A stretch of 64,000 nucleotides of DNA from Pseudomonas fluorescens (lineage in GTDB: Bacteria; Pseudomonadota; Gammaproteobacteria; Pseudomonadales; Pseudomonadaceae), in the NCBI GenBank assembly GCA_902825215.1, contig LR782234.1, positions 2,604,001 to 2,668,000 of the forward strand. Direction: 5' to 3'. The notes under the pieces were generated by a model. That model did not search any database. It was not told where the DNA came from and saw nothing but the letters and a program-made list of their open reading frames with translations. Made by a program: the position numbers and the translations under genes. Of the stretch, positions 9,429 to 18,290 are shown in pieces (the first letter of the stretch is position 1; every line of letters starts with the position of its first letter).

Positions 9429-10241
9429 TTACGATCTCGCTACCCCAGGCACATCCATATTGATCTTCCGCCAGAAGGCTTCAGAAAAGCTGTAAACCGA
9501 GAAAGCCATCAACCCCAATGCCATCACGATCAAAATCAACCAGCCCGCTGGAAGATTCTGCAGCGCGTCCAGAGCCTCTTTCATACCCGGTGGATCCATC
9601 GCTTGATAAGTGGAACCGCTGACGGCCAGCAGCACCGCAATCTCGATAAAAACCACCCCACGGGCGATCAGGCCGAACCTCGAGACGGGGCGGACATACC
9701 GCATGACATCCTCGTCAGCCTCAAAGTATTTCTCGAACGTCGCCTTCCAGCCCTTGATGATGTGCGCAATACCTACACCCAGCGGAACGAGTGCGATCAG
9801 GTACACCAAAAGATTCGAGTGATCCCAGGACAACAAATGCGCCAGCCAGTCTTTGGTCTGCCCACCGGAATCGCCCGAACTTCTGATGCCGCTGACGAGC
9901 AAACCCAGTGCAAAGATCGCTAAAGCGCCGTTGACCATACCGCCCGCCAACAGACCCGCGCGAATGACCAGACCTTTGAGGTCCTTGCCATGATGATCGA
10001 CATCACGCGTCGCTTGCAGCACGCGCCAAGCTGCGAAGGCGAGCAAGCCTGCTACCACAAGCCCAACCAGGAAATAGCCGAACGGTTGGCTGAGCAGCGC
10101 TTCCAGGCTTTTGTGGCTGTCCTTGGGTTTTGTCGAATCCTGTGCTGCCAACAGGGCGAAGATACCGATGATCAAATACAGCACGCCACGAGCGGCGTAA
10201 CCGCCCCGAGCGAGTATTACCAGGCTATGTTGCGCGGACAT
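9429..10241 (-). CDS. DUF1206 family integral membrane protein
   Basis: 270 residues starting MSAQHSLVILARGGYAARG. Six hydrophobic segments occur as three repeated pairs, each opened by an ARxGxxARG-like motif (ARGGYAARGVLYL, IRAGLLAGGMVNG, SRFGLIARGVVFI). That triplicated two-helix arrangement is the DUF1206 family pattern. Function is unknown. ATG 10241 is preferred to an upstream TTG at 10268. The gene ends just before the hairpin at 9365-9391. Confidence 0.85.
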   Translation of the reverse strand: MSAQHSLVILARGGYAARGVLYLIIGIFALLAAQDSTKPKDSHKSLEALLSQPFGYFLVGLVVAGLLAFAAWRVLQATRDVDHHGKDLKGLVIRAGLLAGGMVNGALAIFALGLLVSGIRSSGDSGGQTKDWLAHLLSWDHSNLLVYLIALVPLGVGIAHIIKGWKATFEKYFEADEDVMRYVRPVSRFGLIARGVVFIEIAVLLAVSGSTYQAMDPPGMKEALDALQNLPAGWLILIVMALGLMAFSVYSFSEAFWRKINMDVPGVARS

Positions 10242-10333
10242 TCGATGTATTCCAGAGAGGATATACAAGAGCAGACCCCTCGTGCTGGCTGGGGTTCTAC
10301 TTGCTTGGATTCAACGAGCCACGCTCAGGTCGA

Positions 10334-10378
10334 CGCAACCCTCGAATATCCCCCAATCGGTCCCCTCTCCTGGGGGAG
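10334..10378. repeat. Left part of an extragenic repeat interrupted by the IS element
   Basis: The stretch ending CCCCTCTCCTGGGGGAG aligns over ~40 bases with the uninterrupted copy beginning near 18190. Its continuation (AGAGGGCTGGGGTGAGGGG and on to GTCTCCAGCCT) resumes at ~11664-11720 on the other side of the insertion. Confidence 0.7.
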
Positions 10379-11663
10379 TGTATGTACCGGACACATGGTG
10401 GACAGGTGTTCGGAGACATGGTGGACACTTTTTAATAGGCACATTGCTCATCATCAAGGAGATGACCTGTGTCCTGGCAAGAGGCATCCACCATGCAACT
10501 TCGTACAGAGTTTGTGCATTTGGCTCGGCAAGAAGGAGCGAATGTTCGGCAGCTTTGCCGTCGATTCAATATCAGCCCAAGTACTGCCTACAAATGGCTC
10601 AACAGGTTTGAAATATCAGGTGTAGAGGGGTTGCACGATCAGTCCCGTCGACCGAAAACATCACCGAAACGTTGTGCTGATGAGGTTGAGCAGCAGATTC
10701 TGACCATGAGTCAGCAATACGACGCCTGGGGTGCCCGCAAGCTCAAGCGCGTGCTGGAAGATGAAGGCGCTGTGATGCCCTCTGTCAGCACTGTGCATGC
10801 GGTTTTGCAGCGTCATTCGCGTGTTGATCCAAAGGCTACCGAGATCAAACCATTTATCCGCTTTGAGCACGAAGCGCCTAACGATCTATGGCAGATCGAC
10901 TTCAAGGGACATTTCAGTCTGAGCCACGGACGCTGCCATCCATTCACAATACTGGACGACCACTCACGCTTTTCGCTGTGCATTGCCGCATGTGCCAATG
11001 AGCAGCGCCAAACTGTACAAGACCATCTAATCCGGACGTTTCGACGCTACGGTCTGCCGTTGCGCATGACGATGGACAACGGCTCGCCATGGGGCGATCA
11101 GACTGGCGTTTATACTGCGCTGGAAGTCTGGCTGATGAGCCAAGGCATTAAGGTCGGTCACTCCCGGCCTTATCATCCGCAGACTCAGGGAAAACTGGAG
11201 CGCTTCCACCGCAGCCTGAAAAATGAAGTCCTGCAAGGCCGGTTTTTCACCGATCTCGACGACGCACAACGGGCGTTTGATACCTGGCGCGACATCTACA
11301 ACCAGAAACGCCCTCATCAGGCGCTGGGCATGGCGGTGCCGGCGGCTCGTTACAGTGGCAGCCCACGGGAATATCAGGAGCGACCGGCGGAACCGGAGTA
11401 CAACGACGCAGATGTGGTCAGGAAGGTACAGGTGGGAGGCGAAATCTTCTGGAGGAATCGGGAATACAAGATCGGAAAGGCTTTTTATGGCAGGTGCATA
11501 GCGATCAGGGAGACGACGGAGGACGGCATCCACGATGTCTACTGGAGTGGACATCGTATCGCCCGAATCGACTTGAACTTGCAGATCGTGACGGCAGGTA
11601 AGAAGATCTAAAACCGTCCACTATGTCTCCGAACATGTGTCCACCATGTCTCCGGTACATACA
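10379..11663 (+). mobile_element. IS481-family insertion sequence, 1285 bp
   Basis: The ends are inverted repeats: left TGTATGTACCGGACACATGG, right (read inward) TGTATGTACCGGAGACATGG. A second GTTCGGAGACATxGTGGAC unit lies directly inside each end, giving ~49-bp composite ends. Flanks GGGAG and GGAAG may be an imperfect 5-base target duplication. It contains one transposase gene and looks intact. It inserted into a CCCTCTCC/GGAGAGGG-type extragenic repeat. Confidence 0.88.
10469..11611 (+). CDS. IS481-family transposase (DDE)
   Basis: 380 residues. The N-terminal helix-turn-helix (VRQLCRRFNISPSTAYKWLN at ~20-40) binds the terminal repeats. The integrase core carries D in DLWQIDFKG, D in MTMDNGSPW and E in QGKLERFHRSLK, the complete DDE triad. 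The C-terminal beta-rich extension (VRKVQVGGEIFWRNREYKIG) is usual for IS481. GTG 10469 has AAGGAG seven bases upstream; ATG 10493 is an alternative. No frameshift is visible, so it is likely active. Confidence 0.92.
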   Translation: MSWQEASTMQLRTEFVHLARQEGANVRQLCRRFNISPSTAYKWLNRFEISGVEGLHDQSRRPKTSPKRCADEVEQQILTMSQQYDAWGARKLKRVLEDEGAVMPSVSTVHAVLQRHSRVDPKATEIKPFIRFEHEAPNDLWQIDFKGHFSLSHGRCHPFTILDDHSRFSLCIAACANEQRQTVQDHLIRTFRRYGLPLRMTMDNGSPWGDQTGVYTALEVWLMSQGIKVGHSRPYHPQTQGKLERFHRSLKNEVLQGRFFTDLDDAQRAFDTWRDIYNQKRPHQALGMAVPAARYSGSPREYQERPAEPEYNDADVVRKVQVGGEIFWRNREYKIGKAFYGRCIAIRETTEDGIHDVYWSGHRIARIDLNLQIVTAGKKI

Positions 11664-11720
11664 GGAAGAGGGCTGGGGTGAGGGGCGGTCCGTCTGCGGC
11701 AACAATGTCTCCAGCCTCGC
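11664..11720. repeat. Right part of the interrupted extragenic repeat
   Basis: GAGGGCTGGGGTGAGGGGC and a later GTCTCCAGCCT match the continuation of the copy at 18230-18285. Rejoined with 10334-10378 it restores one full element. Confidence 0.65.
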
Positions 11721-11751
11721 CCCATGACGCTTCAGTTCACCTGCTTCAAAC

Positions 11752-12624
11752 TCAATTCAAATCGCGACCCGACCTCAAATAGGTCTCCGCCCACTCCCGG
11801 TAACTGTCCGAGAGGGTGTATCTAGCAAGCAGCTCAGAAAGCGAAAGCTCGCGTCCCTTTGCGCCGCTTTGTTCACACAACGCCCCGTACGTCGCTTCGA
11901 TGGCGGCCAGATACGGCGCATGTCCATTGACCACAATCCGCACATTGGCAGCACTCAGTCGCTCAACATCGCTCAGCGCCGGATTTGCATAGTTGATCAA
12001 CATGATCGGCACACTCAGATGGGCGGTGAGTGCGTCCAGATGTTCGAAGTCTTTGACCCCGACGAGGCAAATCGCGTCAGCCCCAGCCTTTTCATACGCC
12101 GTGGTGCGTGCAATGGAATCTTCCAGCGTGGTCACGGCCACGTTGGTTCGGGCGATGATGCTCAGGGCATCATCTGATCGGGCAAACCGCGCGGCGTAAA
12201 TCTTGCTCGCGGCTTCTTCCCGCTCGATAAGCGCAGGCGATTGCTCGGCGTACCTGGCCGGCAGGTGAGTGTCTTCCAGCGTCAGGGCGGCGACGCCGGC
12301 TTTCTGCAGCTCGGTCACGGTGAGCATGACATTCAGCGCGTTTCCAAATCCATGGTCAGCATCCGCGATGATCGGGATCTGGCTGGCCCGGCCGACTCGG
12401 GAAACCTGCTCGACATATTCATCCAGTGTGAGCAGCGCGATGTCCGGTGCCCCGAGTACCTGAAGCGAGGCGACCGAACCTCCTTGAATGGCCACCTCAA
12501 AGCCAAGATCGCCAGCCATGCGAACCGAGATAGGGTCGAATACCGAAGCAGCAAACTTACAGACGTGTCCTTTGAGTAAATCACCGAACGCCTGGCGTAA
12601 TTCATGATGTGATCGCTCGATCAT
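11752..12624 (-). CDS. Oxaloacetate decarboxylase, PEP mutase/isocitrate lyase superfamily (PA4872 type)
   Basis: 290 residues. The sequence closely follows P. aeruginosa PA4872 as I remember it (SHHELR, SVFDPxSxRxAxDLGFE, GGSVASLQVL). The metal-binding IADADHGFGNALN is at ~86-98 (D88), with R159, Y212 and H235 in VVNGH at the expected positions. PA4872 decarboxylates oxaloacetate to pyruvate and CO2 with Mg2+. Here it would process the product of TarD encoded upstream in the same operon. ATG 12624 has GGAG six bases upstream; 12636 and 12708 are in-frame alternatives. Confidence 0.88.
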   Translation of the reverse strand: MIERSHHELRQAFGDLLKGHVCKFAASVFDPISVRMAGDLGFEVAIQGGSVASLQVLGAPDIALLTLDEYVEQVSRVGRASQIPIIADADHGFGNALNVMLTVTELQKAGVAALTLEDTHLPARYAEQSPALIEREEAASKIYAARFARSDDALSIIARTNVAVTTLEDSIARTTAYEKAGADAICLVGVKDFEHLDALTAHLSVPIMLINYANPALSDVERLSAANVRIVVNGHAPYLAAIEATYGALCEQSGAKGRELSLSELLARYTLSDSYREWAETYLRSGRDLN

Positions 12625-12742
12625 TTTCGGCTCCATCAAGTTCTTACCAGTGATGTGCTGGGTCTCATTCGAGTTGAGCGAGACCTGGAAGGCGCTACCG
12701 GTCATCACCGTTGAAGGCGAGATGACCGGATCCGTTTGCAGA

Positions 12743-14050
12743 TTATTTCTGCGCCAGCAACGCCTTTCTGGTCGCTTTCTCGTGTTTCATGGCGGCGATT
12801 TCACGCTCGCACGCCTCGACATCAAACGAGTTGTCCCACTTGGCAATAGCGATGGTGCCGATGCCGTTACCGATCAGGTTGGTCACGGCCCGCGCTTCGT
12901 TCAGGAACCGGTCAATGCCCAGCAGCAAAACCAGGCCCACCAGAGGAATGGAGTGAATGGTGGTGAGCGTTGCGGCCAGCGTTACAAAGCCTGCGCCCGC
13001 CACCCCGGCCGAGCCCTTTGAGGTCAGCAGGAATACGCCCAGCAAGATCATCTGATCCATGAAGGTCAGTGGCGTATTGGTCGCCTGGGCAATGAAGATC
13101 GCGGCCATGGTCAGATAGATGCAGGTGCCGTCTGCGTTGAAGGTGTAGCCGGTCGGCAGCACCATGCCGACGACCGATTTTTTGCAGCCAAGTTTTTCCA
13201 GCTTCACCATCATGCGTGGTAACACCGCTTCGGTTGAGCAGGTGCCAAGCGTGATGAGGATTTCATCCTTGAAGTAGCGCAGGAACTGCATCAGCGGCAT
13301 ACCCGACCATCTGGCCACCGTACCGAGTACCACGACGATGAAAATCAAGGTGGTGATGTAGAGGGCGACCAACAACTGCCCGAGCGATAGCAGCGTGCCA
13401 ATCCCGTATTTGCCGATCGTGAACGCCATGCCGGCACCGGCACCCAGTGGCGCCAGACGCATGACCATCGCCACGATCCTGAACAGACCCTGCAGAAACA
13501 GATCGATGGTATTGATCAAGGGCTTGCTGGTCTCGCCCATTTGAACCAGCGCCACCCCCATCAATACCGAAAGCAAAATGACCTGCAGCATGACGCCGTT
13601 GGAGAACGCGCCGAGGAAGGTGTGAGGAATGATGTTGAGAAAGAACTCAACGGTGCCGCCTTGCTCAGTCGCAGCCTGGCTGTACTTGCTGATCGCATTG
13701 GCATCCAGCGCGCTGACGTTGATGTTCATCCCGACGCCAGGCTTGACGATGTTGACCACGATCAGGCCGACGACAAGGGCGATGGTTGAAAGAATCTCGA
13801 AGTAGAGCAGCGCTTTCACGCCAATTCGCCCGACCTCTTTGATACTGCCCATCTTCGCGATACCGACCACGACCGTACCGAAAATGATGGGTGCCAAGAG
13901 CATTTTGATCAGCTTGATGAAGCCATCGGCAAAGGGTTGGAGCTTGGCGCCGATATCGGGTACGAAGTAACCGATCGCGGCACCGATCACGATGCCGATC
14001 AGCACTTGCACATACAGCTGGCTGTACCAGCGGGACTTGGACGTTTCCAC
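12743..14050 (-). CDS. dctA: C4-dicarboxylate/H+ (or Na+) symporter DctA
   Basis: 435 residues, typical of DctA. Motifs: KMLLAPIIFGTVVVGIA in the first half; serine-rich LLTSKGSAGVAGAGFV re-entrant loop at ~335-350; DRFLNEARAVTNLIGNG near 375-392, all hallmarks of the glutamate/dicarboxylate symporter fold with eight helices and two hairpins. Start is GTG 14050 with GAGGTG upstream. Lying between tarD and the decarboxylase, it probably imports tartrate here rather than acting as the housekeeping succinate carrier; that specificity is inferred. Confidence 0.9.
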   Translation of the reverse strand: METSKSRWYSQLYVQVLIGIVIGAAIGYFVPDIGAKLQPFADGFIKLIKMLLAPIIFGTVVVGIAKMGSIKEVGRIGVKALLYFEILSTIALVVGLIVVNIVKPGVGMNINVSALDANAISKYSQAATEQGGTVEFFLNIIPHTFLGAFSNGVMLQVILLSVLMGVALVQMGETSKPLINTIDLFLQGLFRIVAMVMRLAPLGAGAGMAFTIGKYGIGTLLSLGQLLVALYITTLIFIVVVLGTVARWSGMPLMQFLRYFKDEILITLGTCSTEAVLPRMMVKLEKLGCKKSVVGMVLPTGYTFNADGTCIYLTMAAIFIAQATNTPLTFMDQMILLGVFLLTSKGSAGVAGAGFVTLAATLTTIHSIPLVGLVLLLGIDRFLNEARAVTNLIGNGIGTIAIAKWDNSFDVEACEREIAAMKHEKATRKALLAQK

Positions 14051-14152
14051 GGAAGCACCTCATTTTATTGTTGTGATGGGCGTGTGGTTTGGCGTCTGCG
14101 AAAGACGCCTGAGTCTGCGGCCCCTCTAAAAGAAACCGCAGATCGATCGGGA

Positions 14153-15322
14153 TCAGCCTTCGCCCAGCTCGCGCATGACGGCGTACAAGGCGGATTTGGC
14201 TTCGAAGCCCACCCCTGGAATATCCGGCAGGCCGACATAGCCGTTTTCCACCTTGATGCCGTCGGCGAAGCCGCCGAAAGGCTGGAACACGTCGGGATAG
14301 GATTCGTTGCCGCCCAGGTGCAGGCCGGCGGCGATGTTCAAGGACATCTGGTGACCACCGTGCGGAACGACGCGGCGCGAAGACCAGCCCATTTCTTCCA
14401 TCACTTTCAACGTGCGCATGTACTCCACGAGCCCATAGGACAGCGCGCAGTCGAACTGGAGGAAGTCGCGATCCGGGCGCATGCCGCCGTGACGCAGCAG
14501 GTTACGAGCGTCCTGGTGGGAAAACAGGTTTTCCCCGGTCGCCATGGGCAGTTCGTAGTGATTGGCAAGCTCGGCCTGCAGTGCATAGTCGAGCGGGTCG
14601 CCGATCTCCTCGTACCAGAACAGGTTGTACTTCTTGATGGCTTCGGCGTAAGCGATACCGGTCTGCAGATCGAAACGACCGTTGGCATCGACTGCCAGGC
14701 GACGACCGTCGCCAACCACTTCGAGTACCGCTTCGATGCGACGGATATCTTCGTCCAGTGGCACCGCACCGATTTTCATTTTGACAACGTCGTAGCCACG
14801 ATCCAGGTAGCTCTGCATTTCTGCTTTGAGTTTGGTCTGGTCTTTACCTGGGTAGTAGTAGCCACCTGCTGCGTAGACCCAAACTTTGTCATCGGCCACG
14901 CCGTTACGGTAACGATCGGCCAGCAGACGATAGAGCGGTTTGCCTTCGATCTTGGCGACGGCATCCCATACCGCCATGTCGATGGTGCCCACCGCGACCG
15001 AACGTTCGCCGTGACCGCCAGGCTTTTCGTTGGTCATCAGGGCCTTCCAGATGGCAAACGGATCGAGGTTATTGTTTTCATGGTCGACGAGCGTTTCTGG
15101 ATCAGCTTCGGTGATGCGCGCCAGGAAGCGATCACGCATCAGAGCGCCTTGACCATACCGACCGTTGGAGTTGAAACCGTAGCCGATGACCGGTTTTCCA
15201 TCGCGAATCACATCCGTGATAACCGCGACGACCGAGCAGGTCATTTTGGAAAAATCGATATACGCGTTTGCAATCGGGGAGGCAATGGAAACGGTTTTTT
15301 CACGGATGTCGACGATACGCAT
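14153..15322 (-). CDS. tarD: D-tartrate dehydratase, enolase superfamily
   Basis: 389 residues, matching Bradyrhizobium TarD nearly end to end (IxNAYIDFxKMT, GYGFNSNGRYGQG, NEKPGGHGERSVAVGTIDMA). Catalytic and metal positions are present: KMK at 181-183, D212 in VDANGRF, E238 in WYEE, E264 in ATGENLFSH, H321 in PHGGHQMS; numbering is one less than in the characterised enzyme. It dehydrates D-tartrate to oxaloacetate using Mg2+. ATG 15322 has AGAGGA upstream. A small GGCGTCT/AGACGCC hairpin (14091-14109) lies between it and dctA. Confidence 0.92.
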   Translation of the reverse strand: MRIVDIREKTVSIASPIANAYIDFSKMTCSVVAVITDVIRDGKPVIGYGFNSNGRYGQGALMRDRFLARITEADPETLVDHENNNLDPFAIWKALMTNEKPGGHGERSVAVGTIDMAVWDAVAKIEGKPLYRLLADRYRNGVADDKVWVYAAGGYYYPGKDQTKLKAEMQSYLDRGYDVVKMKIGAVPLDEDIRRIEAVLEVVGDGRRLAVDANGRFDLQTGIAYAEAIKKYNLFWYEEIGDPLDYALQAELANHYELPMATGENLFSHQDARNLLRHGGMRPDRDFLQFDCALSYGLVEYMRTLKVMEEMGWSSRRVVPHGGHQMSLNIAAGLHLGGNESYPDVFQPFGGFADGIKVENGYVGLPDIPGVGFEAKSALYAVMRELGEG

Positions 15323-15421
15323 GACGGGTTCCTCTTGTTGTTTGTGGCCCCACGTTATGCTTTGCGATGACACCCGCCCAATGCTATTAATGCCGCGCCC
15401 TATGCACAGGAGGCATTGCCC

Positions 15422-16297
15422 TTGGAACTCGTTTGGCTAGAGGATTTTTCAGCGCTTGCGGAGTACGGCAGCTTTGTTCGTGCCGCTGAAGCGCGCCACG
15501 TGACGCAGCCTGCCTTCAGTCGCAGAGTCCGTTCGCTGGAGAACTGGATGGGCGTCGAACTGTTCGTGCGCACCCCGCAGGGCGCGACCTTGACCGAGGC
15601 GGGAAGACAGATTTTGCCTAGTGCTCAAGAGGCGGCCAGGCGCCTGTACCGGATGCGCTCCGAGGCGCAGGAAGTGGCCGGGATGGCTGCAAAAACACTG
15701 CAATTTGCCGCCACTCATTCTCTGTCATTCACTTTCTTCCCACGATGGTTGAGAAGTGCCGAAAACGGCGCACCGATAGAAGCGGTACGTCTGCATTCGG
15801 ACAGCATGGCGGTGTGCGAGCAGATGCTGATCCAAGGCCAGGTTCAGTTTCTCCTGTGTCATCGCCACCCCGATGTACCGCCGTTACTAGCCCCTGATCA
15901 GTTCATTGGAAAGAAGATCGGCGAGGATGTGCTGGTGCCGCTGGCGAGTCCTTCTGCCCATTTCGGTACCTCCCCTGAAACACTGCCTTATCTGGCCTAC
16001 ACCCACGAATCGGGCCTCGGCCGAATCGTTGCTCATCGACTCCATGGCAAAGAAGATTATCTTCATCTCAAGCCTCTTTTCAGCAGCCATCTGGCGGCGG
16101 TGCTGATGTCGATGGCGTTGGAGAGCAAGGGGGTCGCCTGGTTACCCAAGAGTCTGACCGAACAGGAAATGACTGACGGACGGCTGGTGCGGGCGCTGGA
16201 TGAAAGCTGGGATATCCCTCTGGAAATCCACCTCACGCGCCCGACGGCACCCATCAGCCCTTCAGCGGAAGAATTCTGGGCTCGCGTGGGCGGTTAG
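15422..16297 (+). CDS. LysR-type regulator, probably of the D-tartrate operon
   Basis: 291 residues. The N-terminal winged HTH is clear (ALAEYGSFVRAAEARHVTQP, then AFSRRVRSLENWMGVELFVR). The effector-binding domain follows. TTG 15422 is chosen because AGGAGG at 15408-15413 is eight bases before it; the TTG at 15416 is too close. It is transcribed divergently from tarD across a 99-bp gap, the classical LysR arrangement, so it likely senses tartrate or a metabolite and activates tarD-dctA-decarboxylase. Confidence 0.88.
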   Translation: MELVWLEDFSALAEYGSFVRAAEARHVTQPAFSRRVRSLENWMGVELFVRTPQGATLTEAGRQILPSAQEAARRLYRMRSEAQEVAGMAAKTLQFAATHSLSFTFFPRWLRSAENGAPIEAVRLHSDSMAVCEQMLIQGQVQFLLCHRHPDVPPLLAPDQFIGKKIGEDVLVPLASPSAHFGTSPETLPYLAYTHESGLGRIVAHRLHGKEDYLHLKPLFSSHLAAVLMSMALESKGVAWLPKSLTEQEMTDGRLVRALDESWDIPLEIHLTRPTAPISPSAEEFWARVGG

Positions 16298-16298
16298 C

Positions 16299-16328
16299 GG
16301 GATGGCGCCTGAAGTCAGGCGCTATCCC
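16299..16328. terminator. Bidirectional terminator between convergent genes
   Basis: GGGATGGCGCCTGA and TCAGGCGCTATCCC form a 14-bp stem (one G-T) with a 2-base centre, between the ends of the LysR gene and the reductase gene. Confidence 0.75.
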
Positions 16329-16352
16329 GTTTCATATCCGCTGTGGAACGAC

Positions 16353-17414
16353 CTAAGGGATCAAGCGCTTCTCGCGCAGTTTGTCGAACACATCGAAAAA
16401 TGCCTGGTCGCTCGCCTGGTAGGCCGTGAAACCCATGGCACGACTTTTCGACATGTCCGTGACCACTTCGATGGGCCGACCAAGGTCTGCATCGGTGTGC
16501 CATGGCGATATCAGTCGACCAATGTCAGATTCTTTCAAACCACGTTCGGCAACTATTTGCGTCCATACGGCCTGGTCGTTGGCCATCTGCTCCTCCAGAG
16601 GTGAGAGTGCAGCGGGATACTCGGCAGCGGGCACCTCGAAGTATTCGGCAATCCGCCCCCACATCCATTTCCAGCGAAACACATCGCCATTGGTGACATT
16701 GAATGCCTGGTTGGCCGCCGCCGGCGTGGTGGCCGCCCATAGTTGCTGTTTCGCCAACTGCCGGGCATCGGTCATGTCGGTGAGGCTGTCCCACTGCACC
16801 CGTGATCCGGGAAACACAAATGGGCGATTGGTTTTTTTGCAAATCGAGGCGTAGACGGCGAGGGTGGTGGCCATGTTCATTGCGTTGCCAACGGCTACCC
16901 CGGTGACGGTATGTGGGCGGTGAACGCTCCAGGTGAAGCCGTCCTTTTCGGCGGCGGCGAAGAGTTCGTCTTCCTGGGCGTAATAGAAATTCTCGACGTC
17001 CAGACGACCCTGCTCTTCGCGAAACGGTGTTTGCGGCAGGCTGCCTTTTCCATACGCTTCGAACGGGCCGAGGTAGTGTTTCAGGCCGGTAACCAGCGCT
17101 ACGTGCTCAACGCTATTGGCGGGTCGAATGGCGGCGAGGACGTTGCGGACCATGGCGGCATTGACGCGAATGTTCTCGGCTTCCGTGGCTTGTCGTGACC
17201 ATGTGGTAATGAACACATGGGTGGGTTTCAACCCCGCGAGCGCACGTTCCAGCGAAACCGGATCCTGAAGATCAGTCGCGACCGGGATCACGCCTGGCGC
17301 TTGCGAGGGGTGGCGCGAAAGCGCGGCGACCTGCCACTGGTTGTCGATGAGTAACTGCGTGATGGCGCTGCCGACGATACCGCTGGCGCCCACGACCAAA
17401 GCTGTCTGAGTCAT
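16353..17414 (-). CDS. PRISE-like extended SDR (progesterone 5-beta-reductase/iridoid synthase-like)
   Basis: 353 residues. Rossmann motif GASGIVG at 9-15. The family-diagnostic FITTWSRQ, TGLKHYLGPF and ENFYYAQEDEL segments correspond to PRISE motifs holding the unusual Lys/Tyr pair (K in LKHY, Y in FYYxxED), instead of a YxxxK. PRISE enzymes reduce activated C=C bonds of enones with NADPH. The bacterial substrate is unknown. It diverges from the kinase-like gene at 17517, sharing a ~100-bp control region. Confidence 0.8.
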   Translation of the reverse strand: MTQTALVVGASGIVGSAITQLLIDNQWQVAALSRHPSQAPGVIPVATDLQDPVSLERALAGLKPTHVFITTWSRQATEAENIRVNAAMVRNVLAAIRPANSVEHVALVTGLKHYLGPFEAYGKGSLPQTPFREEQGRLDVENFYYAQEDELFAAAEKDGFTWSVHRPHTVTGVAVGNAMNMATTLAVYASICKKTNRPFVFPGSRVQWDSLTDMTDARQLAKQQLWAATTPAAANQAFNVTNGDVFRWKWMWGRIAEYFEVPAAEYPAALSPLEEQMANDQAVWTQIVAERGLKESDIGRLISPWHTDADLGRPIEVVTDMSKSRAMGFTAYQASDQAFFDVFDKLREKRLIP

Positions 17415-17516
17415 AGGTTTCTCCTGTATTCAGGTTTCGGAGTACGCCTGCGCGACAGAGGTTCAACCTGAAAATCCGTTAGAGTGCTCACTCATCCCCG
17501 TTGAAGCCCGAGAAAA

Positions 17517-18146
17517 ATGAATCGTCCGCTGTTTGTCGCGTTGGATGGCCCCAAAGGCGTTGGCAAGACCTCGCTGTTGGAGGCCATCACCGAAGCCCTG
17601 AGGGCCGACAACCAGAAAGTCATCCGGCTGTGCGAGAAAAAAAGCGACCCTTTCCGGGGCGAGACCATGCACTTGGTGAACCGCCTTGCCCGCCAACCTG
17701 ACCGGGATCTGGAACTGCAAGTTTGCGAGCGTCTGGCTGATAGCCGCCGCTGGATTTCCCAGCACGTGCTGACGAAACAACCCATCGACAGCATTATCCT
17801 GATTGATCGCTGGTACCCGTCCGAGGCCGCGTTTCGCCGCACAGTCCCGTTCGCCGAAATCCTGCAGTTGAATCTTGATCGTGGCGTCCAGGTGCCAGAC
17901 CTGCATGTCGGCGTGGTCACAGCGGCAGAGATTTCCTGGGCAAGGGCGGGCGCTCGACGGCGCGGCTTGAGCAGTACCGTGCTTCGAGGACTGGAGGAAC
18001 ATGTCGCTTGTACTCAGGCGTTTGAACAAGCCGTTGCGGATCAGGGTTGGTTTTTATGCCGGAATGAGGGAACGATCGAGGAGGCGACGAGGCGGGTGGT
18101 CGGGGAGATTAATCGGGTGATGAGCGGTCTCTGCACATCGACCTGA
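17517..18146 (+). CDS. Thymidylate-kinase-like P-loop protein
   Basis: 209 residues. P-loop GPKGVGKTS at ~11-19. IDRWYPSEAAFRR near 97-109 corresponds to the DR(Y/W) element that binds the nucleotide monophosphate in dTMP kinases. A lid-like basic ARAGARRRGLSS lies near 142-153. It is not next to DNA polymerase genes, and the match around the acceptor site is loose, so it may be a paralogue with another acceptor rather than the essential Tmk. Confidence 0.7.
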   Translation: MNRPLFVALDGPKGVGKTSLLEAITEALRADNQKVIRLCEKKSDPFRGETMHLVNRLARQPDRDLELQVCERLADSRRWISQHVLTKQPIDSIILIDRWYPSEAAFRRTVPFAEILQLNLDRGVQVPDLHVGVVTAAEISWARAGARRRGLSSTVLRGLEEHVACTQAFEQAVADQGWFLCRNEGTIEEATRRVVGEINRVMSGLCTST

Positions 18147-18188
18147 ATGACCGGACCGATGATGGATTCAAAGCGATACGTTCATGTT

Positions 18189-18290
18189 GCCGCAACTCTC
18201 GAATACCCCCGAATCAGTCCCCTCTCCTGGGGGAGAGGGCTAGGGTGAGGGGCTGTCCGTCCGTGACAATAAAGTCTCCAGCCTGGCCAA
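18189..18290. repeat. Extragenic repeat overlapping the gspI 3' end
   Basis: CCCCTCTCCTGGGGGAG followed by AGGGCTAGGGTGAGGGGC, plus ~40 bases of further similarity on each side to the IS-split copy at 10334/11664. It supplies the gspI stop codon. Confidence 0.7.

Noticed and set aside
13937..15370. 477-codon plus-strand ORF across tarD
   Set aside because: Antisense to a clearly identified TarD enzyme; composition is shadow-like.
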